From Roseiarcus sp049514155 (lineage in GTDB: Bacteria > Pseudomonadota > Alphaproteobacteria > Rhizobiales > Beijerinckiaceae), in the NCBI RefSeq assembly GCF_049514155.1, contig NZ_JBEKVH010000071.1:1-18733 (forward strand): 18,733 nucleotides of DNA, given 5' to 3'. Shown in pieces: positions 7,704-15,924 of the stretch. Below the pieces are notes generated by a model that was given only the letters and a program-made list of their open reading frames with translations, was not told where the DNA came from and did not search any database. Numbering within the stretch: position 1 is the stretch's first letter; each line of letters starts with the position of its first letter. The translations under genes were made by a program, and so were the position numbers.

Positions 7704-9185
7704 TCAGCGCAGGCGGTAGATCGTCGCTTGCGGCGTTTCGGCGATCTGCGCGAGGCCCGCCTCGTCCGGCCGCCAGTCGCAATCGACGTGCAGGGCGATC
7801 AGCGTGTCGTAAAGGCCGCGCCAGTCGTGACTGGCGAGCCAAGCGGGATGGGGCGGGGTCCACGGCGTCGCGTCGAGGCGCGGATCGCGGGCGGCGACCG
7901 GCTGCATGCCGCGTCCGGTGAACAGCGTGCTCGCCAGCGCGCGGCGGTCGATGACGACGAAGTTGATCAGTCCGCGGTAGAAGTCGGCGTCGTCGAGCGC
8001 GGGACAGCGCCCCGCCGGCGGCGCGACGGCGAGCACGCGCGCGCCCGGCGGCACGGCGCGGATCGCCTCGCGGAATTCCGTCGCCCAGCCGTCGTACGCG
8101 ACCCAGTGCGGCGCCGCCATGCCGACCCGCGTCGCGACCAGGGCGACGGCGAGCGCAATCGTCCAGCGCTTCGCGGCGGCTTCGCGCGGCCCCTGCAAAG
8201 AAGCGAGCGCGAGATAGGCGAGCAGAACCGCCAGGCGCGCGTCGATGAAATCGGCCGCGCCATGCGCCGAGGGCGCGAGGGCGACGACCGCCGCGACGCC
8301 GACGAGCTGCAATCGCATCGTCGGCGCAAAGGCGACGCGCCGGGTCAGGATTCCGCCGGCGACGACGACGATGAGCGTGAGCGTCCCGAGCACGCCCGCC
8401 GCGGCGGTCCAGTCGTACATCGGCGCGGCGAGCGCGGCGAGCTTCGAGCCGGGTCCCGAGAGGCGCGAATCGATCGGCGGCGCGAAGGCCCACAGCGCGA
8501 AGCCCGCCAGCAGGCAGCAGACCGTCGAGAGCGCGCGCATCGCCCAATCGCGAGGCGATTCGCCGGCGCGCCGCGGCGACTCGTAGACGGCGACGAGCAG
8601 TCCGAAGGCGGCGAAGGCGGCGAGGTGGCAGAAGAACAGGACCGCCGAGACAAGGTTGAACAGCGCGATGCGCAGCGGCAGCCGACGCCGGTCGATCGTC
8701 AGCCAGGCGGCGAAGGCGATCAGCGCCAGGCCCATGCCGATGGCGAAATTGAGCAGCCCGAGCGTGACAACAAGGTTGTAGGCGAGCGCCGGCGCGAGCA
8801 GCACGGCGGGCTGCGGCGCGCCATGCACCGCCTTGCCGATCCGCCACGCGCCCCAGGCGGGCAGGGCGATCGCCGCGCCCCAGGCGAGCGCGATCACGCC
8901 GTAGGGCGTGACAAGCGGCGACAGAGCAAAGCCGGCGAGGTCGACGGCGAGGTCGGGGATCGGCGTCAGCCGAACCTGGTAGAGCGCGGCGAGCGGATCG
9001 CCGGGCGCCATGTGGTAAAGCGTCAGCCGCGCCCAGTGGTTGACGAGGTCGAAGCTCGGCGGGATCGGCCAGATCGCCAGCGGCGCGAGCGTCGCGGCGA
9101 CCAGCGCAAAATAGACGAGGCCGAGCCGCGTCGGCGCGGCCGCGGCGGCGCTTGGCGCTTGGGGTCGGCCCGCCTCGGCGGTCAT
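7704..9185 (-). CDS. Polytopic membrane protein of unknown function (possible GT-C-like)
   Basis: The 493-residue product has about ten to eleven hydrophobic spans (for example LVYFALVAATLAPLAIW at 23-39, and later GVIALAWGAAIALPAWG, FAIGMGLALIAFAAWL and VLGTLTLIVVVAGG). It ends in a soluble C-terminal part rich in Trp, Asp and Pro. After the first span comes PPSFDLVNHWARL, an acidic residue in the first external loop. This, together with the topology, resembles GT-C-type glycosyltransferases, but no family motif is certain. The start at 9185 is preceded by AAGGA with 6-base spacing, so the longer upstream reading frame is rejected. I do not recognise a named family. It lies upstream of murC on the same strand without evident coupling. 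Confidence 0.75.
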   Translation of the reverse strand: MTAEAGRPQAPSAAAAAPTRLGLVYFALVAATLAPLAIWPIPPSFDLVNHWARLTLYHMAPGDPLAALYQVRLTPIPDLAVDLAGFALSPLVTPYGVIALAWGAAIALPAWGAWRIGKAVHGAPQPAVLLAPALAYNLVVTLGLLNFAIGMGLALIAFAAWLTIDRRRLPLRIALFNLVSAVLFFCHLAAFAAFGLLVAVYESPRRAGESPRDWAMRALSTVCCLLAGFALWAFAPPIDSRLSGPGSKLAALAAPMYDWTAAAGVLGTLTLIVVVAGGILTRRVAFAPTMRLQLVGVAAVVALAPSAHGAADFIDARLAVLLAYLALASLQGPREAAAKRWTIALAVALVATRVGMAAPHWVAYDGWATEFREAIRAVPPGARVLAVAPPAGRCPALDDADFYRGLINFVVIDRRALASTLFTGRGMQPVAARDPRLDATPWTPPHPAWLASHDWRGLYDTLIALHVDCDWRPDEAGLAQIAETPQATIYRLR

Positions 9186-9280
9186 GGGGCGTCCTTCGCT
9201 TGCGGATTCGAAACGCCGCCGGAGCTTGCCCGCCGCCGATGAACAAAGTTTTGCCGGCTCGCCGCTCGGACGCGCGTCGA

Positions 9281-9706
9281 TCAGATCAGGCGGTCGAGGC
9301 GGAAGGTCAGGACGAAGACGATGAGCGCCGCGGCGGCGAGCGCATGGACGAGAAACGCCGCCGCCGACAGCCAAGCGGCGACGCGCCGGCCGGCGAGAGC
9401 GAGGCCGGCGACGAGAGCGACGACCGCTTCGAAAGCGACCAGCCTGACGTCGGTGTTGGTCGCCAAGTCGTCGCGCACCTCTTCGATCAGCGCCGGATAC
9501 GCCGAATACTGCGACGCCTTGTAGAGCAGGATCGTTGCGGCGACGGCGAGGTTGAGCCCGATCATCAGCCGTGGGACCCGCCGCTGCGTCAGGCCCATGA
9601 CGCCGATGACGAGATGCGCGCCGAGCAGCGCCGCGGCGACTGCGACCAAGCGCGCGTTGTCGTCGAGCAGCCCGTCGATGGCGTCGGCAAATGCGCCCGG
9701 CCCCAT
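9281..9706 (-). CDS. Small four-helix membrane protein of unknown function
   Basis: The 141-residue product has four predicted membrane spans, near 19-39, 47-63, 89-107 and 109-134. A short loop, KASQYSAYPALIEEVRDDLATNTDVR, lies between the second and third. The ATG at 9706 has GAGG at 6-base spacing; an in-frame extension to 9982 is low-complexity Arg-rich antisense of the neighbouring reductase gene and was dropped. It precedes the 493-residue membrane protein on the same strand with a 95-base gap (9186-9280, nothing visible). The two may be co-transcribed. No family is recognised. Confidence 0.65.
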   Translation of the reverse strand: MGPGAFADAIDGLLDDNARLVAVAAALLGAHLVIGVMGLTQRRVPRLMIGLNLAVAATILLYKASQYSAYPALIEEVRDDLATNTDVRLVAFEAVVALVAGLALAGRRVAAWLSAAAFLVHALAAAALIVFVLTFRLDRLI

Positions 9707-9742
9707 TCTTCGCCTCGCTCGGCGCCCCGAAAACTTCGGCCG

Positions 9743-9773
9743 GGCCGCCCGAGCGGGCGCGAATCGGGCGGCC
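9743..9773 (-). terminator. Hairpin after the aldo/keto reductase gene, possible terminator
   Basis: Perfect 10-bp inverted arms (9743-9752, GGCCGCCCGA, and 9764-9773) with an 11-base loop lie 35 bases past the reductase stop. A weak TTTT follows on the minus strand. The lack of an adjacent T run makes intrinsic termination uncertain. Confidence 0.4.
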
Positions 9774-9807
9774 TCTCGTCTTACGGGCCGCCCGCCGGAT
9801 CGACCCG

Positions 9808-10791
9808 TCAGCGATCGACCATCGCCTGCGCGCTCTCGGGATAGCGGTCGCCCTCGACCTTGATTCGCGCCAGCGCAGCCTCGATCTGGCTGAGGTCGAC
9901 GGCGGTCAATGCGACCTCCGCGCCGCCGAGGTTTTCCTCCAGTCGATGGAGCTTGGTCGTGCCGGGGATCGGCGCGATCCATGGTTTCTGGGCGATGAGC
10001 CAGGCGAGCGCGAGTTGGGCCTTGGTCGCGCCCTTCTTCGCCGCGATCGCGCCGAGCCGGTCGACCAGCGCCAGATTGGCCTTGCGCGCCTCCGGCGTGA
10101 ACCGCGGGTAAGCGTTGCGGGCGTCGCCGGCGGCGAACTGGGTCTTCTCGTCGATCGCGCCGGTGAGGAAGCCGCGACCGAGCGGGCTGAACGGCACGAA
10201 GCCGATGCCGAGTTCCTCGAGCGTCGGAAAGATCTTCGCCTCCGGTTCGCGCCAGAACAGTGAATATTCGCTCTGCACCGCCGTCACCGGCTGCACCGCG
10301 TGGGCGCGGCGGATCGTCCGCGCGCCCGCCTCCGACATGCCGAAATGCTTCACCTTGCCCTGCGCGATCAGCTCTTTCACCGTCCCGGCGACGTCCTCGA
10401 TCGGGACGTTCCTATCGACCCGGTGCTGGTAGAAAAGATCGATCCGGTCGGTGCGAAGCCGCTTGAGCGAGGCGTCGGCGACGGCGCGAATGTTCTCCGG
10501 ACGGCTGTCGGGCCCAAGCCGGACGTCGCCGTTGCGGAAGCCGAATTTGGTCGCGATCACGACCTGATCGCGCACCGGCGCCAGCGCTTCGCCGACCAGC
10601 TCTTCGTTGACGAACGGCCCGTAGCATTCGGCGGTGTCGAAGAAGGTGACGCCGCGCTCGTAGGCGGCGCGGACGAGCTTGATCGCCTCGCCGCGGTCCA
10701 TCGCCGGGCCGTAGGCGAAACTCAGGCCCATGCAGCCGAGGCCGATCGCCGAGACTTCGAGGCCGTTTTTGCCGAGAACGCGCTTTTGCAT
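9808..10791 (-). CDS. Aldo/keto reductase
   Basis: This is a cytosolic NADPH-dependent oxidoreductase with a TIM-barrel fold that would reduce aldehydes or ketones. The 327-residue product carries the full catalytic tetrad: Asp52 (FFDTAE), Tyr57 (CYGPF), Lys82 (IATKFGF) and His123 (YQHRVD). It also has the family's GLGCMGLS start and the cofactor end IPGTTKLHRLEENLGG. It resembles the AKR13-like group (YakC/general stress type), but the substrate cannot be told. The ATG at 10791 has AAAGGAG 7 bases upstream. It is transcribed away from a LysR-type gene, with a palindromic operator-like site between them, so regulation by that LysR is likely. The LysR gene carries a frameshift. Confidence 0.93.
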   Translation of the reverse strand: MQKRVLGKNGLEVSAIGLGCMGLSFAYGPAMDRGEAIKLVRAAYERGVTFFDTAECYGPFVNEELVGEALAPVRDQVVIATKFGFRNGDVRLGPDSRPENIRAVADASLKRLRTDRIDLFYQHRVDRNVPIEDVAGTVKELIAQGKVKHFGMSEAGARTIRRAHAVQPVTAVQSEYSLFWREPEAKIFPTLEELGIGFVPFSPLGRGFLTGAIDEKTQFAAGDARNAYPRFTPEARKANLALVDRLGAIAAKKGATKAQLALAWLIAQKPWIAPIPGTTKLHRLEENLGGAEVALTAVDLSQIEAALARIKVEGDRYPESAQAMVDR

Positions 10792-10867
10792 CGATTTCTC
10801 CTTTGGCGCGGCGGGGGGGGACGACGGCGCGTCTTCGGCTCCTGATGTAGCCGGCGCCGGGCGTTTC

Positions 10868-10911
10868 GATTAGACGCTTAATGTCGAAATGGGCTATAAG
10901 CCCGTCTAATC
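10868..10911. promoter_or_regulatory. Nested palindromic operator between aldo/keto reductase and LysR genes
   Basis: The outer arms GATTAGACG (10868-10876) and CGTCTAATC (10903-10911) are perfect inverted repeats. Inside is a second palindrome, GGGCTATAAGCCC (10891-10903), whose TATAAG could serve as a -10 for the LysR gene. The outer right arm ends two bases before the LysR ATG. Position and symmetry suit a LysR-type autoregulatory site. Confidence 0.55.
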
Positions 10912-10912
10912 A

Positions 10913-11819
10913 ATGTCGCGCATCGACCTCAACGACCTCGACGCCTTTCTCGCCATCGCGCGCGAGAAGAACTTCACCCGCGCCGCGGCGCAGCTCGGCG
11001 TATCGCAATCGGCGCTGAGCCAGACCCTGCGCGGCCTGGAGGAGCGGCTCGGCGTGCGGCTCTTGGCGCGAACGACCCGCAGCGTCGCGCCGACCGAGGC
11101 GGGCGAACGCTTGATGCGCGCGATCGGCCCGCATCTCGAAAGCGTCGCCGACGCGCTGGCGGCGATCAGCCGCTTGCGCGAGACGCCGGCCGGCGCGGTT
11201 CCGCATCAGCGCCACCGAGCACGCCGCCAACAGCGTGCTCTACCCCGCCGTCGCTCGGTTGGCGCGCGACTATGCGGAAATCGCGATCGAGATCTGCGTC
11301 GACAACGCCTTCGTCGATATCGTCGCCGCGCGCTTCGACGCCGGGGTGCGGATCGGCGAGCAGGTCGAGAAAGACATGGTCGCCGTCCGCATCGGCCCCG
11401 ACATGCGCATGGCGATCGTCGGCGCGCCCGCTTATTTCGAACGCTTCCCTCGGCCGGACACGCCGCGCGACCTCACCCGCCATCGCTGCATCGCCATGCG
11501 CCTGCCGACCTTGGGCGGCCTGCTGCCGTGGGAGTTCGAGAAGAACGGCCGCGCGGTCAATGTCCAGGTCGAGGGACAGCTCACCTTCAACGTCATGGCG
11601 ATGGGCCTGAGGGCGACGCTCGACGGACTCGGCCTCGGCTATTGCCAGGCCGATCTCGTCGCGCCCTATATCGCCGACGGCCGCCTCGTCAGCGTGCTGG
11701 AGGACTGGTGCGCGCCGTTTCCCGGCTACCATCTCTATTACCCCAGTCGGCGCCAGCACTCGGCCGCCTTCGCCGTCGTGGTCGAGGCGCTGCGCTATCG
11801 CGGCGGAAGGTTGGGGTAA
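10913..11819 (+). pseudogene. LysR-family regulator with a one-base frameshift
   Basis: The first frame gives a normal LysR winged helix-turn-helix: MSRIDLNDLDAFLAIAREKNFTRAAAQLGVSQSALSQTL and RTTRSVAPTEAGERL. It is followed by RLRETPAGAV. The frame then slips: the expected RISATEHAANSVLYPAVARLARDY continues in the next frame through the effector domain to the stop at 11819. One extra base in GGTTCC (about 11197-11202) explains it. Removing it restores a reading frame of about 301 residues, the usual family length. The gene as given would make a DNA-binding fragment with a scrambled tail. It may be a real mutation or a sequencing error. It is divergent from the reductase gene it probably controlled. 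Confidence 0.85.
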
Positions 11820-11877
11820 GCCGCGCGCGACCCGGCTTGACGCAATCGCTCGCTTCGCCTCCATTTTTCGGGACGCC

Positions 11878-12369
11878 TCATTTCACGGCGACCCCCGGCG
11901 CGAGCCCCAGCAGCGCATCCGCATTCGCATGCGCGATTTTCTCGCGGTCGACCGGGGAGAGCGGAAAGGCCATCAGGAAGTCGACAGCCGCCTTGCTGTC
12001 GCCAAAGGGATAGTCGACCGAAAACAGGATGCGATCCGCGCCGAAGGTCATAAGGGTCGCCAGGAACGCCGGCGCGCTGGCGAAGCCGCTGGTCGAGACC
12101 CAAACCTGATCGAGGATGGCGCATGCGGCGCTGCGGTCGAGATGCGCGCCGCTGTATCGGGAGAAGACGCGCTCCACCCGCTCCATCATCGCCGGCAATC
12201 CTTCGCCCATATGGCCGATCAGGAGTTTCAATCGAGGGTGGCGATCCAATGCGCCAGACAGCGCCAGGCGCAGGATATGGACCGCCGTTTCGGCATGCCA
12301 GCCCCACCCGGCGATCGACAGCATGAACGAGGCCTCCCCCGGCAGACCGTCGTAATAGGCGGTGCTCAC
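11878..12369 (-). pseudogene. 3' half of an amidohydrolase gene (ACMSD/decarboxylase-like)
   Basis: The 163 residues match only the C-terminal half of amidohydrolase-2 family enzymes: YYDGLPGEASFMLSIAGWGWHAETAVHILRL, LLIGHMGEGLP (His53) and ILFSVDYPFGD (Asp119). In ACMSD-type enzymes these correspond to a conserved active-site His and a metal-ligand Asp. The N-terminal HxH and the middle His ligand are absent, so the product should not be catalytic. The reading starts at a GTG overlapping the SDR stop as GTGA. It could be translated by coupling, but the missing half makes a decayed remnant more likely. The 58-base gap to the LysR gene on the other side (11820-11877) shows nothing. Confidence 0.75.
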
Positions 12370-13058
12370 CACGGAACCGTCCGACCGAGATAATCGAGGT
12401 ACTGCAGGCCTGCCTTCCCCTCTTGCGCCGCGATGGCGTCGGCGAGGTTGGGAATGCTTTCCTCGACGCTCAGACGCGCTTGCGGGCCGCCCAAGTCCGT
12501 CCTGACCCAGCCCGGCGCCAGCAGCAGCAAGGTTCGCGGATCGTCTTTGTGGCGAGCGGCGTAGCTGCGCATGAACATGTTCAGCGCCGCCTTGCTGCCT
12601 CGGTACACCTCGTAATTCCCGTTCAGATTGTTGGCGACGCTCCCCTGTCCGGAGGACATGACGGCGATCGCGCCCGTGGGAAGCGCCACATCTTGGAGCG
12701 CCTCGACAATACGCATCGGGCTCAGCGCGTTGGTCACCATCACGCGAACAAACTCGTCGGTCGACACGTCGGCGATCGTCTCCCGAATCCCCACCCCCGC
12801 GTTGACGAACAGCATGTCGAAACGTCGCGATTCCAGCCGAGCGCGCAGCGCGGCGACCTGATCGGGATGATTGATGTCGACGATCTCGACTTCGAGCCGT
12901 CCGCCCGACGTCGCCGCAAGTTCGTGCAGCGCGGTCTTGGCGGCGCCGCGAACGGTGGCGACAATGCGCCAGCCGCGTTTCAAGTATTCCGCCGCCAGCG
13001 CGAGGCCAAGGCCGCGGGACGCTCCAATCAGGAGCAGGTTTTTGTTCAGGTCGGGCAT
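12366..13058 (-). CDS. Short-chain dehydrogenase/reductase (C-factor-like)
   Basis: This is a classical single-domain Rossmann oxidoreductase using NAD(P)H. The 230-residue product has the cofactor motif GASRGLG (12-18), the NAG motif in FVNAGVG (84-90) and serines in VMSSGQGS (133-140). The YxxxK pair is Tyr152 and Lys156 (VYRGSKAAL), followed by PGWVRTDLGG. The end LDYLGRTVPW is typical, so the protein is complete. It resembles the CsgA/C-factor type; the substrate is unknown. The start at 13058 has GGAAG 8 bases upstream. An in-frame ATG at 13076 would add six residues. It is divergent from an intact LysR gene that may regulate it. Confidence 0.9.
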   Translation of the reverse strand: MPDLNKNLLLIGASRGLGLALAAEYLKRGWRIVATVRGAAKTALHELAATSGGRLEVEIVDINHPDQVAALRARLESRRFDMLFVNAGVGIRETIADVSTDEFVRVMVTNALSPMRIVEALQDVALPTGAIAVMSSGQGSVANNLNGNYEVYRGSKAALNMFMRSYAARHKDDPRTLLLLAPGWVRTDLGGPQARLSVEESIPNLADAIAAQEGKAGLQYLDYLGRTVPW

Positions 13059-13133
13059 CGGGGAGCTTCCATTCATAAATGCTTCGGGTCGTCGGCCTCG
13101 GCGAGCGTCGCCTTGGCCGATGCAGAGGAAATA

Positions 13134-13217
13134 GCATCGCCGCGATGCGGCGGAAGACGCGACGGATGCATTGTATGGCTGCGCCGAACGCCATGCGTTC
13201 CGACGCGCCGTGCATCC
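13134..13217. promoter_or_regulatory. Palindromes in the SDR/LysR divergent promoter region
   Basis: The 179-base gap contains GCATCG-CCG-CGATGC (13134-13148). It also contains a wider inverted pair, GGATGCA (13164-13170) and TGCATCC (13211-13217). A -10-like TATGAT lies at 13218-13223, before the LysR start at 13238. These are candidates for LysR binding; none is proven. Confidence 0.4.
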
Positions 13218-13237
13218 TATGATACCTTTGCCGGCAA

Positions 13238-14164
13238 ATGCCCGAGGTCGACCTGAATCTGTTGATTGCGCTCGATGCGCTGCTCGCCGATGGCAGCGTG
13301 GCGGGGGCGGCGCGACGGCTTGGCCTGAGCGCGTCGGCGATGAGCCGCACGCTTGCTCGCCTGCGCGCCGCAACCGGCGACGCGCTGCTGGTGCGCGCCG
13401 GCCGCGGCTTGGTTCCGACGCCTCGCGCCGCCGAGCTGCGCGAGCGCGCCCGCGACTTGGCGCAGGAGGCTCGGGCCTTGCTGCAGCCCGGCGGCGCGGA
13501 ACTGGACATATCCGCTTTGAAGCGGGCGTTCACCATTCGCGCCAACGAGGGCTTCGTCGAGGTTTTCGCCGGCCGAATCGTCGCGGCGGCGACGGCCGCC
13601 GCGCCCGGCGTGCGTCTGCGCTTCGCGCCCAAACCCGACAAGAACGTGCAGCCGCTAAGAGAGGGGACGGTCGACCTCGAGATTGGCGTCCTCGGCGAGA
13701 CGGGGCCGGAGTTGCGCGTGCAGGCGCTATTCCGCGACCATTTCGTCGGCGTGGTTCGCAAAGGGCACCCGCTTCTCGCCGCGGGCGAGATCACGCCGGA
13801 GCGCTACGCCGCCTTTGGTCACGTGGTCGCATCGCGCCGCGGGCGCTCGAACGGCCCCGTGGACGAGGCGCTGAACGCGCTCGGGCTCACACGTCGAATC
13901 GTCGCGATCGTGCCGAGCTTTTCGGCGGCTTTGGCGGTCGCGTGCGCGTCCGACTTGGTGGCGCTGGTGACGAACTCGTTTCTAACCGTCGCGAACGGCC
14001 GCCAGGCCGAAACGGCCCGCGCGGCCATGCAGAGCTTCCCATTGCCGGTGAGCACCGAGTCGATAACGGTGTCGCAGCTGTGGCACCCGCGCGTCGACGC
14101 CGACCCGGCGCAACGTTGGCTTCGCGGCTTGGTGCAAGCGGTCTGCCGAGGCAAGGGCGGCTGA
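13238..14164 (+). CDS. LysR-family transcriptional regulator
   Basis: This is a complete 308-residue LysR-type regulator. The N-terminal winged helix-turn-helix reads MPEVDLNLLIALDALLADGSVAGAARRLGLSASAMSRTLARLRAATGDALLVRAGRGLVPT. After a linker helix comes the two-lobed effector-binding domain (about 90-300), with RFAPKPDKNVQPLREGTVDLEIGV and RDHFVGVVRKGHPL. It belongs to the NodD-like lineage by its DLNLLIALDALL start; the effector is unknown. The ribosome site is weak. It is transcribed away from the SDR gene, the usual arrangement for a LysR regulator and its target, and converges on pgm with a hairpin between. Confidence 0.92.
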   Translation: MPEVDLNLLIALDALLADGSVAGAARRLGLSASAMSRTLARLRAATGDALLVRAGRGLVPTPRAAELRERARDLAQEARALLQPGGAELDISALKRAFTIRANEGFVEVFAGRIVAAATAAAPGVRLRFAPKPDKNVQPLREGTVDLEIGVLGETGPELRVQALFRDHFVGVVRKGHPLLAAGEITPERYAAFGHVVASRRGRSNGPVDEALNALGLTRRIVAIVPSFSAALAVACASDLVALVTNSFLTVANGRQAETARAAMQSFPLPVSTESITVSQLWHPRVDADPAQRWLRGLVQAVCRGKGG

Positions 14165-14166
14165 TT

Positions 14167-14197
14167 CTTGCTGAAACGACGACGTCGTTCGAGCAAG
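14167..14197. terminator. Hairpin between convergent LysR and pgm genes
   Basis: The arms are CTTGCT (14167-14172) with AACGAC (14175-14180), and GTCGTT (14184-14189) with AGCAAG (14192-14197). They pair through a 2x2 internal loop and a 3-base loop. The hairpin fills the 49-base gap between two stop codons. There is no T run, so it is a possible bidirectional stop or RNA 3'-end stabiliser. Confidence 0.45.
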
Positions 14198-14213
14198 CGC
14201 CGGATCTCATCCG

Positions 14214-15842
14214 CTAGGTGACGACGCTCGGCGCTTTGCGCCCGGTGCGCTGCTCGATCTCGGCGAGCGAGCGCGACAGGCCGATCAGGTCGGCGAGCGC
14301 CGCCTGCGCGTCGAGGGCGAGGTTCTCGCCCGGCGGCTCGTAGCGCTCGATGTAGACGCGCAACGTCGCGCCGACCGTGCCGGTGCCCGACAGGCGATAG
14401 ACGATGCGCGAGCCGCCTGCGAACATCACCCGCACGCCCTGGCCCTTGGTGTCGGAGCCGTCGACCGGATCGTGATATTCGAAATCGTCGGCCGCCTCGA
14501 CCGTCAGCGCGCCGAAGCGCTGGCCCGGCAGACTGGCGAACTGCGCGCGCAGCGCGTCCATCAGCGCGTTGGCGGCGGCGAGGTCGACCTCCTCGAAATC
14601 ATGGCGGGTGTAGTAGTTGCGGCCGTAGGTCGCCCAATGCTGGCGCGCGAGCTCGGCCACCGAAATGCGGCGCTTGGCGAGGATGTTGAGCCACAGCAGC
14701 ACCGCCCATAACCCGTCTTTTTCGCGCACGTGGTCGGAGCCGGTGCCGGCGCTCTCCTCGCCGCAGATCGTCGCCTTGCCGGCGTCGAGCAGGTTGCCGA
14801 AGAATTTCCACCCGGTCGGCGTCTCGTAGCAGGCGACGCCGAGCTTGGCGGCGACGCGGTCGGCGGCGGCGCTGGTCGGCATCGACCGGGCGATTCCCTT
14901 GAGCCCCTTGGCGTAGCCCGGCGCGAGCCGCGCATCGGCGGCGAGCATGGCGAGCGAATCGGAAGGGGTGACGAACTGGCCGCGGCCGATGATCAGGTTG
15001 CGGTCGCCGTCGCCGTCGGAGGCGGCGCCGAAGTCGGGCGCGTCCTTCGACATCATCTCGTCGTAGAGCGCCTTGGCGTAAGTGAGGTTGGGGTCGGGGT
15101 GATGGCCGCCGAAATCGGGCAGCGGCGTGCCGTTGACCACCGTGCCCGCCGGCGCGCCGAGCTCGCCCTCGAGGATCGCGTGGGCGTAAGGGCCGGTGAT
15201 CGCGTGCATCGCGTCGAAGCGCATGCGGAAGCCGGAGGCGAACAAGGCGCGGATGGCGTCGAAGTCGAACAGCGTCCGCATCAGCGCCGCATAGTTCGTC
15301 ACCGGATCGACGATCTCGACCGTCCCGCCGTCGAGCTTCGTCGTCCCGAGCGCGTCGATGTCGACGTCGGGCGTATCGAGCGTCTTGATGACGGCGATCG
15401 TCTGGGCGCCAGCGAAGATCCGGTCGGTCAGCTTCTCCGGCGCCGGGCCGCCGTTCTCGGCGTTGTATTTGATCCCGAAATCGCCGTCCGGCCCGCCGGG
15501 ATTGTGGGAGGCGGAAAGGATGATGCCGCCGTACGCCTTGAGGCTGCGGATCAGCGCCGAGGCGGCCGGCGTCGACAGCAGGCCGCCGCGGCCGACGACG
15601 ATGCGGCCGAAGCCGTTGGCCAGCGCGATGCGGATCGCCTTCTGGATCGCCTCGCGATTGAAGTAGCGGCCGTCGCCGCCGATCACCAGCGTCTTGCCGG
15701 AAAAGCCGTCGAGCGAATCGAAGATCGACTGGACGTAGTTCTCGACGTAGTTCGGCTGCTGAAAGACCGTCGTCTTCTTGCGCAGGCCCGAGGTGCCGGG
15801 CTTCTGGTCGGCATAGGGCGTGGTGGCGACGGTTTGGATCAT
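14214..15842 (-). CDS. pgm: Alpha-D-glucose phosphate-specific phosphoglucomutase
   Basis: This enzyme interconverts glucose-1-phosphate and glucose-6-phosphate, feeding glycogen, UDP-glucose and envelope polysaccharide synthesis. The 542-residue product has the N-terminal substrate loop KPGTSGLRKKT (14-24). It has the phosphoserine loop SASHNPGG (110-117, catalytic Ser112), the Mg-binding DGDGDR (276-281), the sugar-binding GEESAG (361-366) and the phosphate-binding SGTGTVGATLRVYIE near the end. This is the PgcA-unlike, eukaryote-type PGM of usual length. The ATG at 15842 starts the conserved MIQTVATTPYADQKPGTSG; AAGG lies about 10 bases upstream. It stands alone, with an unusual GTCAAG repeat array 80-200 bases upstream. 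Confidence 0.96.
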   Translation of the reverse strand: MIQTVATTPYADQKPGTSGLRKKTTVFQQPNYVENYVQSIFDSLDGFSGKTLVIGGDGRYFNREAIQKAIRIALANGFGRIVVGRGGLLSTPAASALIRSLKAYGGIILSASHNPGGPDGDFGIKYNAENGGPAPEKLTDRIFAGAQTIAVIKTLDTPDVDIDALGTTKLDGGTVEIVDPVTNYAALMRTLFDFDAIRALFASGFRMRFDAMHAITGPYAHAILEGELGAPAGTVVNGTPLPDFGGHHPDPNLTYAKALYDEMMSKDAPDFGAASDGDGDRNLIIGRGQFVTPSDSLAMLAADARLAPGYAKGLKGIARSMPTSAAADRVAAKLGVACYETPTGWKFFGNLLDAGKATICGEESAGTGSDHVREKDGLWAVLLWLNILAKRRISVAELARQHWATYGRNYYTRHDFEEVDLAAANALMDALRAQFASLPGQRFGALTVEAADDFEYHDPVDGSDTKGQGVRVMFAGGSRIVYRLSGTGTVGATLRVYIERYEPPGENLALDAQAALADLIGLSRSLAEIEQRTGRKAPSVVT

Positions 15843-15924
15843 CGGGCGGGGCCTTCTTTGTCGGGCGGGACTGTAGCGGGGAGGCGACGGCGGCGGCAAT
15901 CGGGGGGCGGAGGGAGCGGCGCGC

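Noticed and set aside
6250..7719. Plus-strand open frame (489 codons) opposite murC
   Set aside because: It is a shadow of murC with no recognisable motif.
7618..9246. Second minus-strand frame over the 493-residue membrane protein
   Set aside because: It is Arg-rich out-of-frame translation; the other frame gives clear membrane spans and a good ribosome site.
11190..11240. Programmed frameshifting in the LysR gene
   Set aside because: GGTTCC is not a known slippery site, and LysR regulators are not known to use frameshifting; mutation or sequencing error is simpler.
12370..13794. Upstream extension of the amidohydrolase frame to 638 residues
   Set aside because: The N-terminal part is the SDR and LysR genes read in wrong frames; only the last about 163 residues have family character.
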